The notes beneath the pieces were generated by a model, which saw only the letters and a list, made by a program, of their open reading frames with translations, was not told the origin of the DNA and did no database searches. 40,767 bases of DNA from Welwitschia mirabilis (Eukaryota; Gnetophyta; Gnetopsida; Welwitschiales), in NCBI GenBank assembly GCA_051453625.1, contig JBOZIK010000001.1, positions 47,913,157 to 47,953,923 of the forward strand. The letters are read 5' to 3'. The position numbers and the translations under genes are program-made. This document shows positions 21,449 to 30,597 of this stretch, in pieces. Within the stretch, counting starts at the first letter, position 1. Each line of letters starts with the position of its first letter.

Positions 21449-22110
21449 CTAATTTTGTACTGTTTTTAAAGTAATAATATAATTAATAATATTAGCATAC
21501 CATAGAGGGGAATGAGTATAAGATATAGTAAATAGTTGTTCATCTAGAAAAGAATCATTAATAGAAAGATCATTTGAAGAAGTAAGATGTGATAAGTGAT
21601 CTGTTACATTGTTGTGTTTTCCTGCCTTATCTATCATGATGAGATTAAATTCTTGCATTAAGAGGATTCATCTAATCAACCTAGCACTAAAATATTTCTT
21701 AGTCATCAAGTATTTTATTACCACATGATCTATGTTGATGTTTGTATAAAAGCCTAAAAGATAATGGCTAAGATTGTTGAAGTAAAAGATTATGACTAAT
21801 ATCTCTCTCTTACTTTGGATAATGTTTTACTATGATAAGACATGACTTTGAAATTATTTTCATATCTCTATCCAAGCACCCCGCCTACAGCAAAATTACT
21901 AACATCACACACTAACTCAAAATATTTTTCCGAATCGGGTCCTGTTACAATAGAAGCATAAGCGAGTTTACGTTTAAGTTTATCGAAAGTAAGTTGACAA
22001 GATTCATTCTAATCAAATTTATCTTCTTTTTCTAATAATGAGTGAAGGGGTTTATATATTTTAGTATAATCTCATATGAAGTGGCAGTAAAAACCACAAC
22101 GTTTAGGAAA
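21449..22110 (-). pseudogene. RNase H and integrase zinc region
   Basis: A 69-codon frame at 21449-21658 reads MQEFNLIMIDKAGKHNNVTD followed by HLSHLTSSNDLSINDSFLDE, the end of RNase H and start of integrase. Upstream to 22110 the DASNF-like block (VCDVSNFAVGG, about 21880-21915) and the LSYDKTLSK region are visible with stops. Confidence 0.8.
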
Positions 22111-22860
22111 AGATCAAACTTGTTTTATATTGATTGAGGGAGTTAGGTTTTGAATGATATCAGCATTTTTATGGTTCATCTTAATTCCATTTTTAGAAAT
22201 GTGGTGACCTAGAACTATTTCATTATCAACTAAAAATAGCTCTTTTAACAACTTAAATGAAGGTCATACTCTATGCATCTATCAAGGATGTTTTCTAATC
22301 TTTCTAAGATTTGATCAAATGTTTCTCTAATGATTGAAAAGTCATTCATAAAGATTTCTATCAAGTCTTTTAACATATCTTAAAAAATACCCATCATAGC
22401 ATGTTAAAAATTTTCAAGAACATTACATAATCTAAAAGGCCTTTGTCTAAAAGCAAACATCCCAAAAGGCAAAGTAAAAGTTGTTTTAACCTGGTCTTCG
22501 CTAGCTATGCGAACTTGATTATAACCGCTATATCCATGTAAAAAGTAATAAAAAGCATGTCCCTAAATTCTATTGATTATCTAGTCGAGAAATGGTAGTG
22601 GACATTGATCCTTTTTTGTGACTTCATTTAGTTTTTTAAAATCTAAGCATACTCTTCGTTTCCCATCTTTTTCGGTACTACAATTAAGGGACTAACCCAT
22701 TCACTATCTGATATAGCGTAGATGAATTTAGCATCCATTAGTTTAATAGTTTATCTTTAACTACTTGTTTTAGTACTAGATTTAATCTTTTTTGCGGTTT
22801 TCTAACAGGTTTTATATTTTCCTCAAGATAGATTTTATACTGAATAATAGAGGGAGAAAT
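22111..22860 (-). pseudogene. Reverse transcriptase, FMDD changed to FMND
   Basis: Sense blocks: a DAKFIYAISDSEWVSPLIVV region (about 22680-22740), VCLDFKKLNEVTKKDQCPLP (about 22595-22655), a GYNQVRIASEDQVKTTFTLP region (about 22470-22530), MFAFRQRPF, then EIFMNDFSII (about 22340-22365), where one catalytic Asp has become Asn, and finally the LFLVDNEIVLGHHIS region (about 22200-22240). Stops and small indels throughout. Confidence 0.8.
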
Positions 22861-23249
22861 AACAAATAAATCTTTATGAGATCAAGAGAAGGAATTAATG
22901 TTGGAAGTCAAAAGGAAGATTAAGGTTAACTCTTATTTAGGAAAGAGATTTTTGTTGATTATTAGAGGTTTGTTCCAATCATTACAGATAAAAATATACT
23001 TTAGTCCACTAGGGAGATTTTTCATATTTAGGTTTAAATTAAGATTTTCAATTTTTGACTCATGTAGTGGATGATCTCCCTTAAAGTGTGAGTTTTTAGT
23101 TATTGTTAACAGTTGGACTTCCTTGCAGACTAAGGGATATATTTCTTCTTTATTCTAATCTAAAAGATCATTTTCTAAATGCTCAAAATTAGCCATATCA
23201 AAAGCTTTTAAGTTTTAATTTCAAGTGGATCATCATAAGGTGTAGGTTT

Positions 23250-23780
23250 GTGTAACATTAGTTATCTTTCTTTAAGCAGACGATGTTGTAGGAATAAGGT
23301 TGGTTTAATTTTATTTTCTACATTCGATTCCTCATCTAGGTCCTTCTGAGCTACATTAAAAACTCTAATTGAAAACTTTTTATTTTCTAGATGACACTCT
23401 AACATCCCAGTTCTTGTATTGATAATGAAATGGGCTATTGCACAGAAGTCTCTTCCTAAAAGCAATGGGTAACTTTTGTTATGTTTAACCTCTATTACAA
23501 CCACATCTATTAGTTAGAATGCCTCTTCAATTTGAATTATTAAATCTTTGATTACTCCTAAAGCTTTCTTGACTAATGTATCTGTTAATTTCAAGATAAT
23601 CGGAGTAGAATCTATTCTACCTTCTAAACTGATTAACTTACAAATGTGTAATGACATGATGTTAACACTTATTCTAATGTCAATTAAAGCCTTTTTTATT
23701 CTTTTGTTTTCCTCTAATGTAACACTAATTGTTGCTGCCCCTGAATCCTTAAATTTTGGAGATTTTTGTAACACTAATTT
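23250..23780 (-). pseudogene. Aspartic protease region, active glycine lost
   Basis: Frame at 23514-23774: SGAATISVTLEENKRIKKAL then IDIRISVNIMSLHI, so D-I-G-A-S has become D-I-R-I-S; then KKALGVIKDLIIQIEEAF. After one stop the frame at 23262-23504 continues MVVIEVKHNKSYPLLLGRDF and the IINTRTGMLECHL stretch. Same architecture as copy E1 protease. 22861-23249 is the poorly conserved linker to RT. Confidence 0.82.
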
Positions 23781-24124
23781 TGTGAGAGATTGAGCTAAAA
23801 AGACCTTGCTAGGAATAATTCATTTTTGTTTTCTTCTTATTAAGTCTTTTCATAGCTTCGAGTACTTTGGATTTTCTTACGAAAATTCCTAAAATAGTAA
23901 GTTTATAATCACATTTTGCATTAAGGTTTTGAGATGTTCAACAAAAGTTGGATTAGTGTTAAGCCTATCAAGCCAAGGAGTAGGTAGTTTCTTTTTTGTT
24001 TGTTGTAAAGAATTTTTCATTTTACTCTTGCCATGAGAGGGGTAATTGTGATTTTCTAATATTTCGATGTCCTCTTCCTCCTTATCATCTCTAATGTTAT
24101 TTTGGAAGGTGGTGGAGAAGGAGA
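23781..24124 (-). pseudogene. gag-pol spacer, left half
   Basis: Aligns by eye with the complement of about 4085-4440 in copy E1, including the EEDIEILEN block near 24065 and the PWLDRLNTNPTF block near 23955. It is separated from its other half (24539-24692) by a nested copia fragment. Confidence 0.65.
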
Positions 24125-24538
24125 TAGTTCATATTGTTAAAGTTAGAATAGAAGATAATTTTGCTGATTTTCTCATAAAGGTAATAAATGGTTGCAAGCA
24201 TTACACCTGCATGAAAGGTATTGAACTTTAGGGTTGCTTATTTGGAGGCATTGGAAAGTATTGCATCTCTTGAGTTTCATAAAGAGCTAATCTTGAAGGC
24301 ATGGGAAATTTGTCTTTAAGTGGGAGAGTATTGATATGTGAAGTCAAATATATTATTTATGTTGAAGTGTTATGTTTTAACATTGATCCCTATTTAAAGT
24401 TGTAAAAGGGGATTGGCTTGTAACCCTAACCCTAAATCTATATAAACTTGTTAGAGGGTTTTTTATTGTATTTGGAATACATTTCCTCCTAATTAATCAA
24501 TAGAGCTCTGCATCGCTTTATTTCCACTTTGTGTTACA
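24125..24538 (+). mobile_element. Nested Ty1/copia 3' end fragment
   Basis: Opposite in orientation to its host element. 24125-24240 reads HIVKVRIEDNFADFLIKVIN in one plus-strand frame, the ADxLTK tail of copia RNase H, and ends in GIEL then stop. Purine-rich AAGTGGGAGA precedes a short LTR at 24332. Host gag-pol spacer sequence, recognised by alignment with copy E1, stops at about 24124 and resumes at about 24540, with only about 20-25 bp of host sequence missing. No 5' LTR, gag or RT is present, so this is a truncated insertion of about 410 bp. Confidence 0.8.
24332..24538 (+). repeat. Ty1/copia LTR, about 207 bp
   Basis: Begins TGATATGTGAAG and ends GTGTTACA, so TG...CA termini. It follows the copia-type polypurine tract AAGTGGGAGAGTAT. 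A TATATAA box lies at 24439-24445. AATAGAGCTCTGCATC-like sequence near 24500 fits the R/U5 part of short copia LTRs. Two AACCCTA-type repeats at 24422-24435 are part of the LTR. Confidence 0.75.
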
Positions 24539-25340
24539 GCCTTACAATCTTTTCTTACTTTATTGAGATTCAGTAGAGGTTGTGTCGCTAATGATCCCTA
24601 TGGTCTTTGTTTTGCTAACATGATTTGTTAAAGGACATTTAATAAATTCTCAATATGGGAGTTTGTCTTTTCTTGTGATTTTCTAAGTTTATCTATAGAA
24701 TTTCTAAGTGGATCATTTTGATGTTGAAAGTTTGATAAACTTGGTTAAAAGTTTGAATTTTTAAATCAATTTTTGAAAGGTTGAAAATTGGTTTGAAAAT
24801 TTTTGAGTTTCTTGTCAAAGGTTTGAAAATTAGATTGTGTATGCATCCTGGGTTGTGACTGGTTCTGGTTTCAATTTTTTGGTTTTGAAAGTTTGAAAAT
24901 TTTTTATTGAAAGTATAAACGTCTTTATATGTTTTCTCCTTGTAGGTTGGCAATAGTGGACAATCCTTATTTATGTGATAGTTGTCCTCGTATAAATCAT
25001 ATGTTGGCATAACACTCTTTTCAGTTGCTGATTTTGCATCTAAAATCATCTTAGTATATCTCTCCAAAGTTATTGTGAAGTCTTTAATTAAATTTATAGG
25101 GTTGTCTTCTATTTTAACTACCTCCTTTTCTTGTTTAACATCCTTCAAATCTTTGATGATTTTTCCTACAGTGCAGTTATCTCTTGATGTTGGCCAAATT
25201 TGGATCACCTCTACAAGTTCTTCTAATGTTTTTCTAGGCATTTTTTAATGTGAAGTTTACTAGGTTTTCAGCATAAGAGAAATCTATGAGTTGTATCATT
25301 TGACTATTTAGTACACTATAAAAGTAATCAATTATCTCTT
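24539..25340 (-). pseudogene. gag C-terminal part with damaged zinc knuckle
   Basis: A 182-codon minus-strand frame at 24693-25241 contains KTLEELVEVIQIWPTSRDNC, TVGKIIKDLKDVKQEKEV and then YDLYEDNYHINKDCPLL. In copy E1 the knuckle is C-x2-C-x4-H-x4-C; here both leading Cys are Tyr. Upstream, 25250-25330 carries the YFYSVLNSQMIQLIDFSY-type block. 24539-24692 is the right half of the gag-pol spacer, interrupted by the copia fragment. Confidence 0.8.
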
Positions 25341-25870
25341 CTTATGTGAAAGCATTTATTGGATTAGAATGAATTGCTATAAAGACGTGTTTATATGTGG
25401 AAGCATAATCCTCATTTGGTTGTTGTTGAAAATTAGCAACTTCCCTTTTTCTCTTTCTAATGATTTCTTCACTTATAAATCTCTTAATAAAAGCTTTCTA
25501 TACTTGATTTTAAGTCTTTAAACTCTTTTGGGATATAGTTCTTAATCAAAGTTTTGCTTTTTCTTTTAACATAATCAGAAAATTAACCATATATAAATAA
25601 TCACTAATTTTTTTCTTTCCATTTTCAGAGGTAAGAAATAACTGTCTAATGTTCGTAATGTGTTGGAGGGATCCTCATCGTGTTAGCCACTAAAGATGGG
25701 ATAGGCATTTAAATTTTTTAATTCAACATCATCTCCTAGGGGTAAATTAAAAGGAGTTTGTATTTTATACTTTTTATTAGCAATTAGTTCCCTAAGAGTA
25801 AGATTTGCATTAGGATAAGGGGTTGAAGACTCTATAACTTATTTTTGTTTTTGTGAAGCATTTATCATCT
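25341..25870 (-). pseudogene. gag N-terminal part (B)
   Basis: Aligns with 28203-28670 of the outer copy and with about 8080-8480 of copy E2. Recognisable are the NAYPIFSG region (about 25680-25710), the DDPSNTL block near 25665 and the region encoding the MVNFLIMLKEKAKL stretch near 25570. Broken by stops. Confidence 0.7.
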
Positions 25871-26533
25871 TAAAACTATCTTTTATGAAATTACTTTCTA
25901 AAAAATTTTATTTCACAAAATGAGATTTTAAAAAGATAAACTCAGAAGGAATATTATACACACCTAGGAATTGTGTATTAGATTCTATTTCAAAGTCGAC
26001 CAATTATTGTTTGATATTTTCTTCTATTAACAACTTTTCTCTTTGTTATGTATTTTCCATTTTAACCATATTATTACATCCTTTAGATGAAAGATAAAAA
26101 AATAAAATAAAAAATACTAATAGTCATCCATCTAATTATGGGGATGACACAAGTGATGATGATTATTGCTGGACTTAAAAATTTCTATAAGTAGGAAGCA
26201 GTAAACAGAAAATAAAAATAGAAGCTATCGTTTACCTTGTTATGGGGACAATAAAGAAGACAATATTTATTTTATTATTGCTACAGAAATAGAAAATAAA
26301 ATTTATAAACATAAAATAAAATAGAAAATTTATGTTATTGTTCCCAGTGTTGTATAAACGACAGAGAGGATGATAGACTATTATGATAAATGGAGAAAAA
26401 CTCAAAATTGCAAAAAAAAAAAAAAAGAAATCTACAATTCCTAAATAGAAATACAATATCACTACAAATAAATATTTGAACTAAAAACCAATTTACTCAT
26501 CTAAAATACAATCCTTGTGCTTCTTAGCAGCAT
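25871..26533 (-). other. Untranslated leader (B) with three palindromic modules
   Basis: Modules at 26123-26148 (GTCATCC, 12 bases, GGATGAC; exact), 26227-26252 (ATCGTTT, 12, GGACAAT) and 26337-26362 (decayed), spaced 104 and 110 bp. Third half-sites start at 26154, 26258 and 26368. An A-rich run sits at 26411-26425. No coding frame. Confidence 0.7.
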
Positions 26534-26552
26534 TCCTTGGAAATAATGCCAA
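26534..26552 (-). promoter_or_regulatory. Primer binding site, tRNA-Asp type (B)
   Basis: Minus-strand CTTGGCATTATTTCCAAGGA lies two to three bases from the LTR end. It matches the register of TGGCGCCGTTGCCGGGGA with mostly C-to-T and G-to-A changes. Confidence 0.75.
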
Positions 26553-26554
26553 GA

Positions 26555-27771
26555 TGTTGTGATATGTAATTTTGTAACTTTCTGTCCTTTATCAAATCTT
26601 ACTAATTAAAAATTTATATAGTGTTAAATATAATACACTAGTATAATTGGGAGTGATTCAAATGTTATAAACCTACTGAAGAAAAGAAGAGGGAGAATTA
26701 ATTTTTGAGAAAACATTGTATCTAAACTTAAGAATAATGCAAGAATAAAAAACATGAAATGTAATGTAAATGCACTTGATCTATGTGAATACCTATCTGA
26801 TTACTGAATCGACTTATCAAGAAGATTGACACTGTATAATCTAAATTAGTAGGAATATTATCACTAATTAAGACTAACTTAGGCTATCAACTAAGTTGAA
26901 TAAAGGGTAAAGTAAAATGCTGCTAAACTACAATTATTAACCTTAATAAAAATTACCCTTAAGATCTATATCATTAATGAGACTGTTACCAAAAACATAA
27001 GGAATATAAATAATATTAATGAATAAAAGAAATAGAGTTTGTATTAAAGCTAAAAAAACATCAAGGCTACAAATTAGCCATGCCTCAATGGAGGAGGCAT
27101 AGCCCAATGCCAAGGAAACATATCTTTGCAACTACTCAAGATGAATTTTTCATCCTTCGATCTCCTGTCATAAGAATTTGCACTTCATCAAAGATGAGAG
27201 GAGGATTGAAAGAAAGGTTTATTTACATAATAAATAAGGCATAACCATCATTCAAAATATGCTAAAAAATCTATTCAAATCAAAGAAGGAGATAGATAAA
27301 ATGGATGAAAGCCGATCAGCCATTTCAGTTATCATCCTAGCTTTTATGGGGATGATCCCTGGGATGATCATTCATGAGTTATCATTTATCATCCTTCATG
27401 TCATAGGGACGACAATGGGGATGACACCTTCATAATAGAGAACTTCATTAGTTCTAGCTCCAGTCCATGTCAGCATCCTAATTGGCTTGTATAGTTCTAT
27501 TGTCCAGTCTATGGTGGGGACGATAGTGGAAATGATAGTTCTCCTTATTTATTTAATTGAAGAGAATTTAGCCTCCAGCATTATTGATCTACTTCTAAAG
27601 CACTGAGCATTAAAATATGCCTGAAATACCTCTAAACATGTTAATAATTTCATGTTTCGTGATCATCTACCAATTCTCTATAATCCTCATAATTGCATCT
27701 AAACCTGTATAAATGTCCTACAAAATATCTTATATCACCTCATTAAATACATAGAATTTGGAAACACATCA
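26555..27771 (-). repeat. Inner 5' LTR (LTR B)
   Basis: About 1.2 kb; plus-strand edges TGTTGTGATATG and ACACATCA. It is adjacent to a primer binding site on its left, so it is a 5' LTR of a minus-strand element. By eye it is less similar to LTRs A and C than they are to each other, and it lacks their shared run around 17760-17800 and 29795-29835. Its right flank ATAAC does not match either 5-bp repeat at the outer ends. Confidence 0.83.
27331..27536 (-). repeat. Three palindromic modules in LTR B
   Basis: 27331-27356 (ATCATCC, 12, GGATGAT; exact arms), 27388-27413 (ATCATCC, 12, GGACGAC) and 27499-27524 (ATTGTCC, 12, GGACGAT). Third half-sites at 27362, 27419 and 27530. Spacing is 57 and 111 bp. 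In the first module both outer arm bases changed together relative to LTR C (G to A and C to T), so pairing is kept. Confidence 0.78.
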
Positions 27772-28102
27772 ATAACCTCGTTTATGTTTTTTATAGCATT
27801 TCTTTTTAGTAATTAGATTTAATAAATTAGTCTACTCCTTGTGATTTGATGTGATTTTGAAAATTTCTATCTAAAAATTCATATATCACATACTTATTTG
27901 GTATTTCTAAATCTTAGTTTTATAAAAGACAAAATAACTCTACATGAAATTTTTATAGAAAAAAGAAAGAATTTTCCATTGGAAAATGATGCTTATATGT
28001 ACAAAAAAAGACCTCTACATGAAATACTTGATGAAGAATAAGGGATTTCCAATTAAATAACAAATTCAAGAATGTTAAGAAGCCTTTACAAGAAATTTTT
28101 GC
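27772..28102. other. Unassigned AT-rich stretch beside LTR B
   Basis: 331 bp between LTR B and the 100-N gap. It does not align by eye with gag, leader or LTR of this family. If LTR B belongs to an element inserted in the outer copy, this should be outer-copy sequence or yet another insertion. Confidence 0.5.
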
Positions 28103-28202
28103 NNNNNNNNNNNNNNNNNNNNNNNNNNNNNNNNNNNNNNNNNNNNNNNNNNNNNNNNNNNNNNNNNNNNNNNNNNNNNNNNNNNNNNNNNNNNNNNNNN
28201 NN
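28103..28202. other. 100-N assembly gap
   Basis: Placeholder gap of unknown size inside the outer copy, between its gag start and the unassigned stretch. Confidence 0.99.
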
Positions 28203-28860
28203 ATTAGAATGAATTGCGATTTTGAAAAGTGGTCACTTCTTTTTTCTTTTTTCTAATAGTTGCTTCACTTATAAATCTCTTAATGAAGACTTCCTAGACT
28301 TGATTCCAAGTTTTTATATTCTTTTAGGGTATAGTTCTTAATCAATGTTTTTTCTTTCCTTTTAACGTAATAGGAAAATAACCATATATGTATGATTACT
28401 AATTCTTTTCTTTCCATTTTTGGAGGTGAGAACTAACTATTCAATGTCTACAATGTATTGGAGGGGATCCTCATCATTTTCGCCACTAAAGATGGGATAG
28501 GCATTTAATTTTTCAATTCAACATCATCTCCTGGGGGTAAATCAAAAGAAGTTTGTATTTCCTGTTTTCTATTGGCTATTAGTTCCTTAAGGGTAAGATT
28601 TGCATTAGGGCAAGGGGTTGAAGATTCTATGACTTATTTTTGTTTTTGTGTAGCATTCGATATCTTAAAACTATCTTCTTTTAAATTATCTTCTAAAAAA
28701 TTTTATTTCATAGAATCCGATTCTGAAAAGATAAACACAGAAGGAATATTGTATGCACCTGGGAATTATTTACTAGACTCTAATTCAAAGTCGATCAATC
28801 CTTCTCTAATATTTTCTTCTATTAACATCCTTTCTCTCTAATATTTCTTTCCCATATTGA
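28203..28860 (-). pseudogene. gag N-terminal part of the outer copy (C)
   Basis: Aligns almost continuously with 25362-25900 (for example GATGGGATAGGCATTTAA and the CAACATCATCTCCT run near 28520). Sense contains the KMNEDPLQYIVDIE-type region near 28460 and the block upstream of the LRDKAK motif. It is cut by the gap before the capsid C-terminus. Confidence 0.75.
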
Positions 28861-29326
28861 TCATATCATTGCATCGTTAAAATAGAAAAAAATAAAAATA
28901 AAATAACAAACAACTAATAGTCCTCCATCTGGTCATGGGGATGGTGTAGGGGATGATGGAGATAGATTATTGTGAAACTCAAAAATTGCTGTAAGCAGAA
29001 ATTGTGAGCAGAAAACAAAAACAGAGGTTGTCATCCACCTTGTCATGGGGATGACAGAGAAGACAATAGTTATTTTACTATTGCTACATAAACAAAAAAT
29101 AAAATTTACAAACAAAAAATAAACAGGAAGATTTATGTTGTCATTCCCGATATCGTCTAGACGACAGAGAGGATGGAAAACTGTTATTACAAACTGAGAA
29201 AAACTGAAAACTGTGAACAGAAAACCTACGATTCCTAAATGGAAATACAATGTTGCTATAGATAAATATTTAAGCTGGAATTTTACTCACTTGAGTGATG
29301 ATAATCCTCGTGCTCCTCAGCACCCT
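28861..29326 (-). other. Untranslated leader (C) with three palindromic modules
   Basis: Modules at 28920-28945 (GTCCTCC, 12, GGATGGT), 29030-29055 (GTCATCC, 12, GGATGAC; exact) and 29140-29165 (GTCATTC, 12, AGACGAC), spaced exactly 110 bp. Third half-sites at 28951, 29061 and 29171. A perfect 12-bp palindrome TCGTCTAGACGA lies at 29153-29164. The leader looks like three degenerate units of about 110 bp. Confidence 0.75.
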
Positions 29327-29345
29327 TCCTTGGCAATAGCGTCAA
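29327..29345 (-). promoter_or_regulatory. Primer binding site, tRNA-Asp type (C)
   Basis: Minus-strand TTGACGCTATTGCCAAGGA follows the LTR end by two bases. 13 of 18 positions match the tRNA-Asp(GTC) complement and the other five are C-to-T or G-to-A. It is the best preserved of the three sites. Confidence 0.8.
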
Positions 29346-30034
29346 GATGTTATGGTATGTAATTTTGCAACTTTATGTCCTTTACCAAATCTTATTAACC
29401 ACCAATATATATTTTTTAAAATAAGATGCACTAATATGAATGGAAGTGACCCAAATGTCATAAATCCATTGAAGATGTGTGAGAGAAGAAGGAGAATTGA
29501 TTTTCAAGGAAAATATTGTAATCTAGACTTAAGAACAATACAAGAGAGTAAACATACAATGCAGTGCAAATGCACTTAATCTAGATGAATACCTATCCTA
29601 TTACCAAATCGACTTGTCAAGAAGATTAACCTTATATAACCTAAATCAGTCAGGGAGACTATCATTAACTAAGACCAATTTAGTCTATCAATTAATTCGA
29701 ATGAAGTGTAATGCAAAATGCTTCTAAACTACTATCGTCAACCTTAACAAAGGTTGTCATTAAGACCTATATCATTAATGAGACTGTCACCGAATTGTAA
29801 ATAACATAAACCATAAGGGATATTAGAAGTTTAAATGCACAAAAGAAATAAAGTTTGTATTATGAATTAAACCATCATCTAGATTACAAAATAGCCGCAT
29901 CTCAATGGAGGATCCATAGCCCTTCGCCAAAGAAACATCTTTTTGCAACTACACAAGATGGATCTCTCATCCTTCGATCTCCTATCACAAGAATTGCCAG
30001 TGTATCGAAGATGATAGGAGGATCAAAGGAAGGA

Positions 30035-30047
30035 TTTATTTATATAG
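30035..30047 (-). promoter_or_regulatory. TATA-like box of LTR C
   Basis: Minus-strand CTATATAAATAAA. It lies about 545 bases into the LTR in sense and about 100-310 bases downstream of the three palindromic modules, a normal promoter position. LTRs A and B show decayed forms at the same place. Confidence 0.6.
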
Positions 30048-30147
30048 CAAAGAAGGCAAAACCGTCACTCAAAATGCACTAAAAAACACACTCAAATTAG
30101 AGAAAGAAATAGATGAAATGGATGAAAGTCAACCAATCATTTCAGTT

Positions 30148-30356
30148 GTCATCCTGACTATCATGGGGATGACCTAGGGGACGATGGTGCATGAATGATC
30201 AGTTATCGTCCTACATGTCATGGGGATGACCATGGAGATGACACCTCTTTATAAAAGAGGACTTCATTTGTTCCAGCTCCAGTCCACATTAGCATTTCCA
30301 TATAGCTTGTGCAGGGTTGTCATCCTGCCTGTCATAGGGATGACGGTGGGGACGAC
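30148..30356 (-). repeat. Three palindromic modules in LTR C U3
   Basis: 30148-30173 (GTCATCC, 12, GGATGAC; exact), 30205-30230 (ATCGTCC, 12, GGATGAC) and 30319-30344 (GTCATCC, 12, GGATGAC; exact). Third half-sites at 30179 (GGACGAT), 30236 (AGATGAC) and 30350 (GGACGAC). Spacing is 57 and 114 bp, i.e. one and two units of 57. Confidence 0.8.
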
Positions 30357-30597
30357 CGTCCTCCTTATCTTGTTAACTCTAGAGAAGTTAGCTTCTAGCA
30401 TTATTAATCTTCGTCCAAAGCCCTGAGCATCAGAATATTCCTGAAATGCCTCTAAATATGCCAAGAATTGTGTATTTCATTGATCATCCATCAATTCTCC
30501 AGAATCCTCAAAATTGCATCTAAACCTATATAAATGTCTTGCAAAATAACTCATAACACCCCATCCAATACATACAATTTAGCATTGCATCAATTAC

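Larger units (their letters stand above)
29348..30592 (-). repeat. Outer 5' LTR (LTR C)
   Basis: 1245 bp; plus-strand edges TGTTATGG and ATTGCATCA. Primer binding site on its left and ATTAC on its right. A TATA-like box is on the minus strand at 30035-30047. Upstream of it in sense lie three palindromic modules, so they sit in U3. The length split would give a U3 of roughly 580 bp and R-U5 of roughly 660 bp. Confidence 0.85.
17324..30597 (-). mobile_element. Compound Athila-like element with three LTRs (copy AC/B)
   Basis: Minus-strand LTR retrotransposon structure, including flanking 5-bp direct repeats GTTAC (17324-17328) and ATTAC (30593-30597) that differ by one transition. Order in sense: LTR C, primer binding site, leader, gag start, 100-N gap, 330 bp of unassigned DNA, LTR B, second primer binding site, leader, gag, protease, RT, RNase H, integrase, 3' region, polypurine tract, LTR A. 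The outer LTRs A and C look more alike than either is to B. Only one pol is present. A Ty1/copia fragment is nested at 24125-24538. The whole structure is decayed. Confidence 0.8.

Noticed and set aside
24419-24436. Telomere-like AACCCTA repeats
   Set aside because: Only two units, lying inside a copia LTR; not a telomeric tract.
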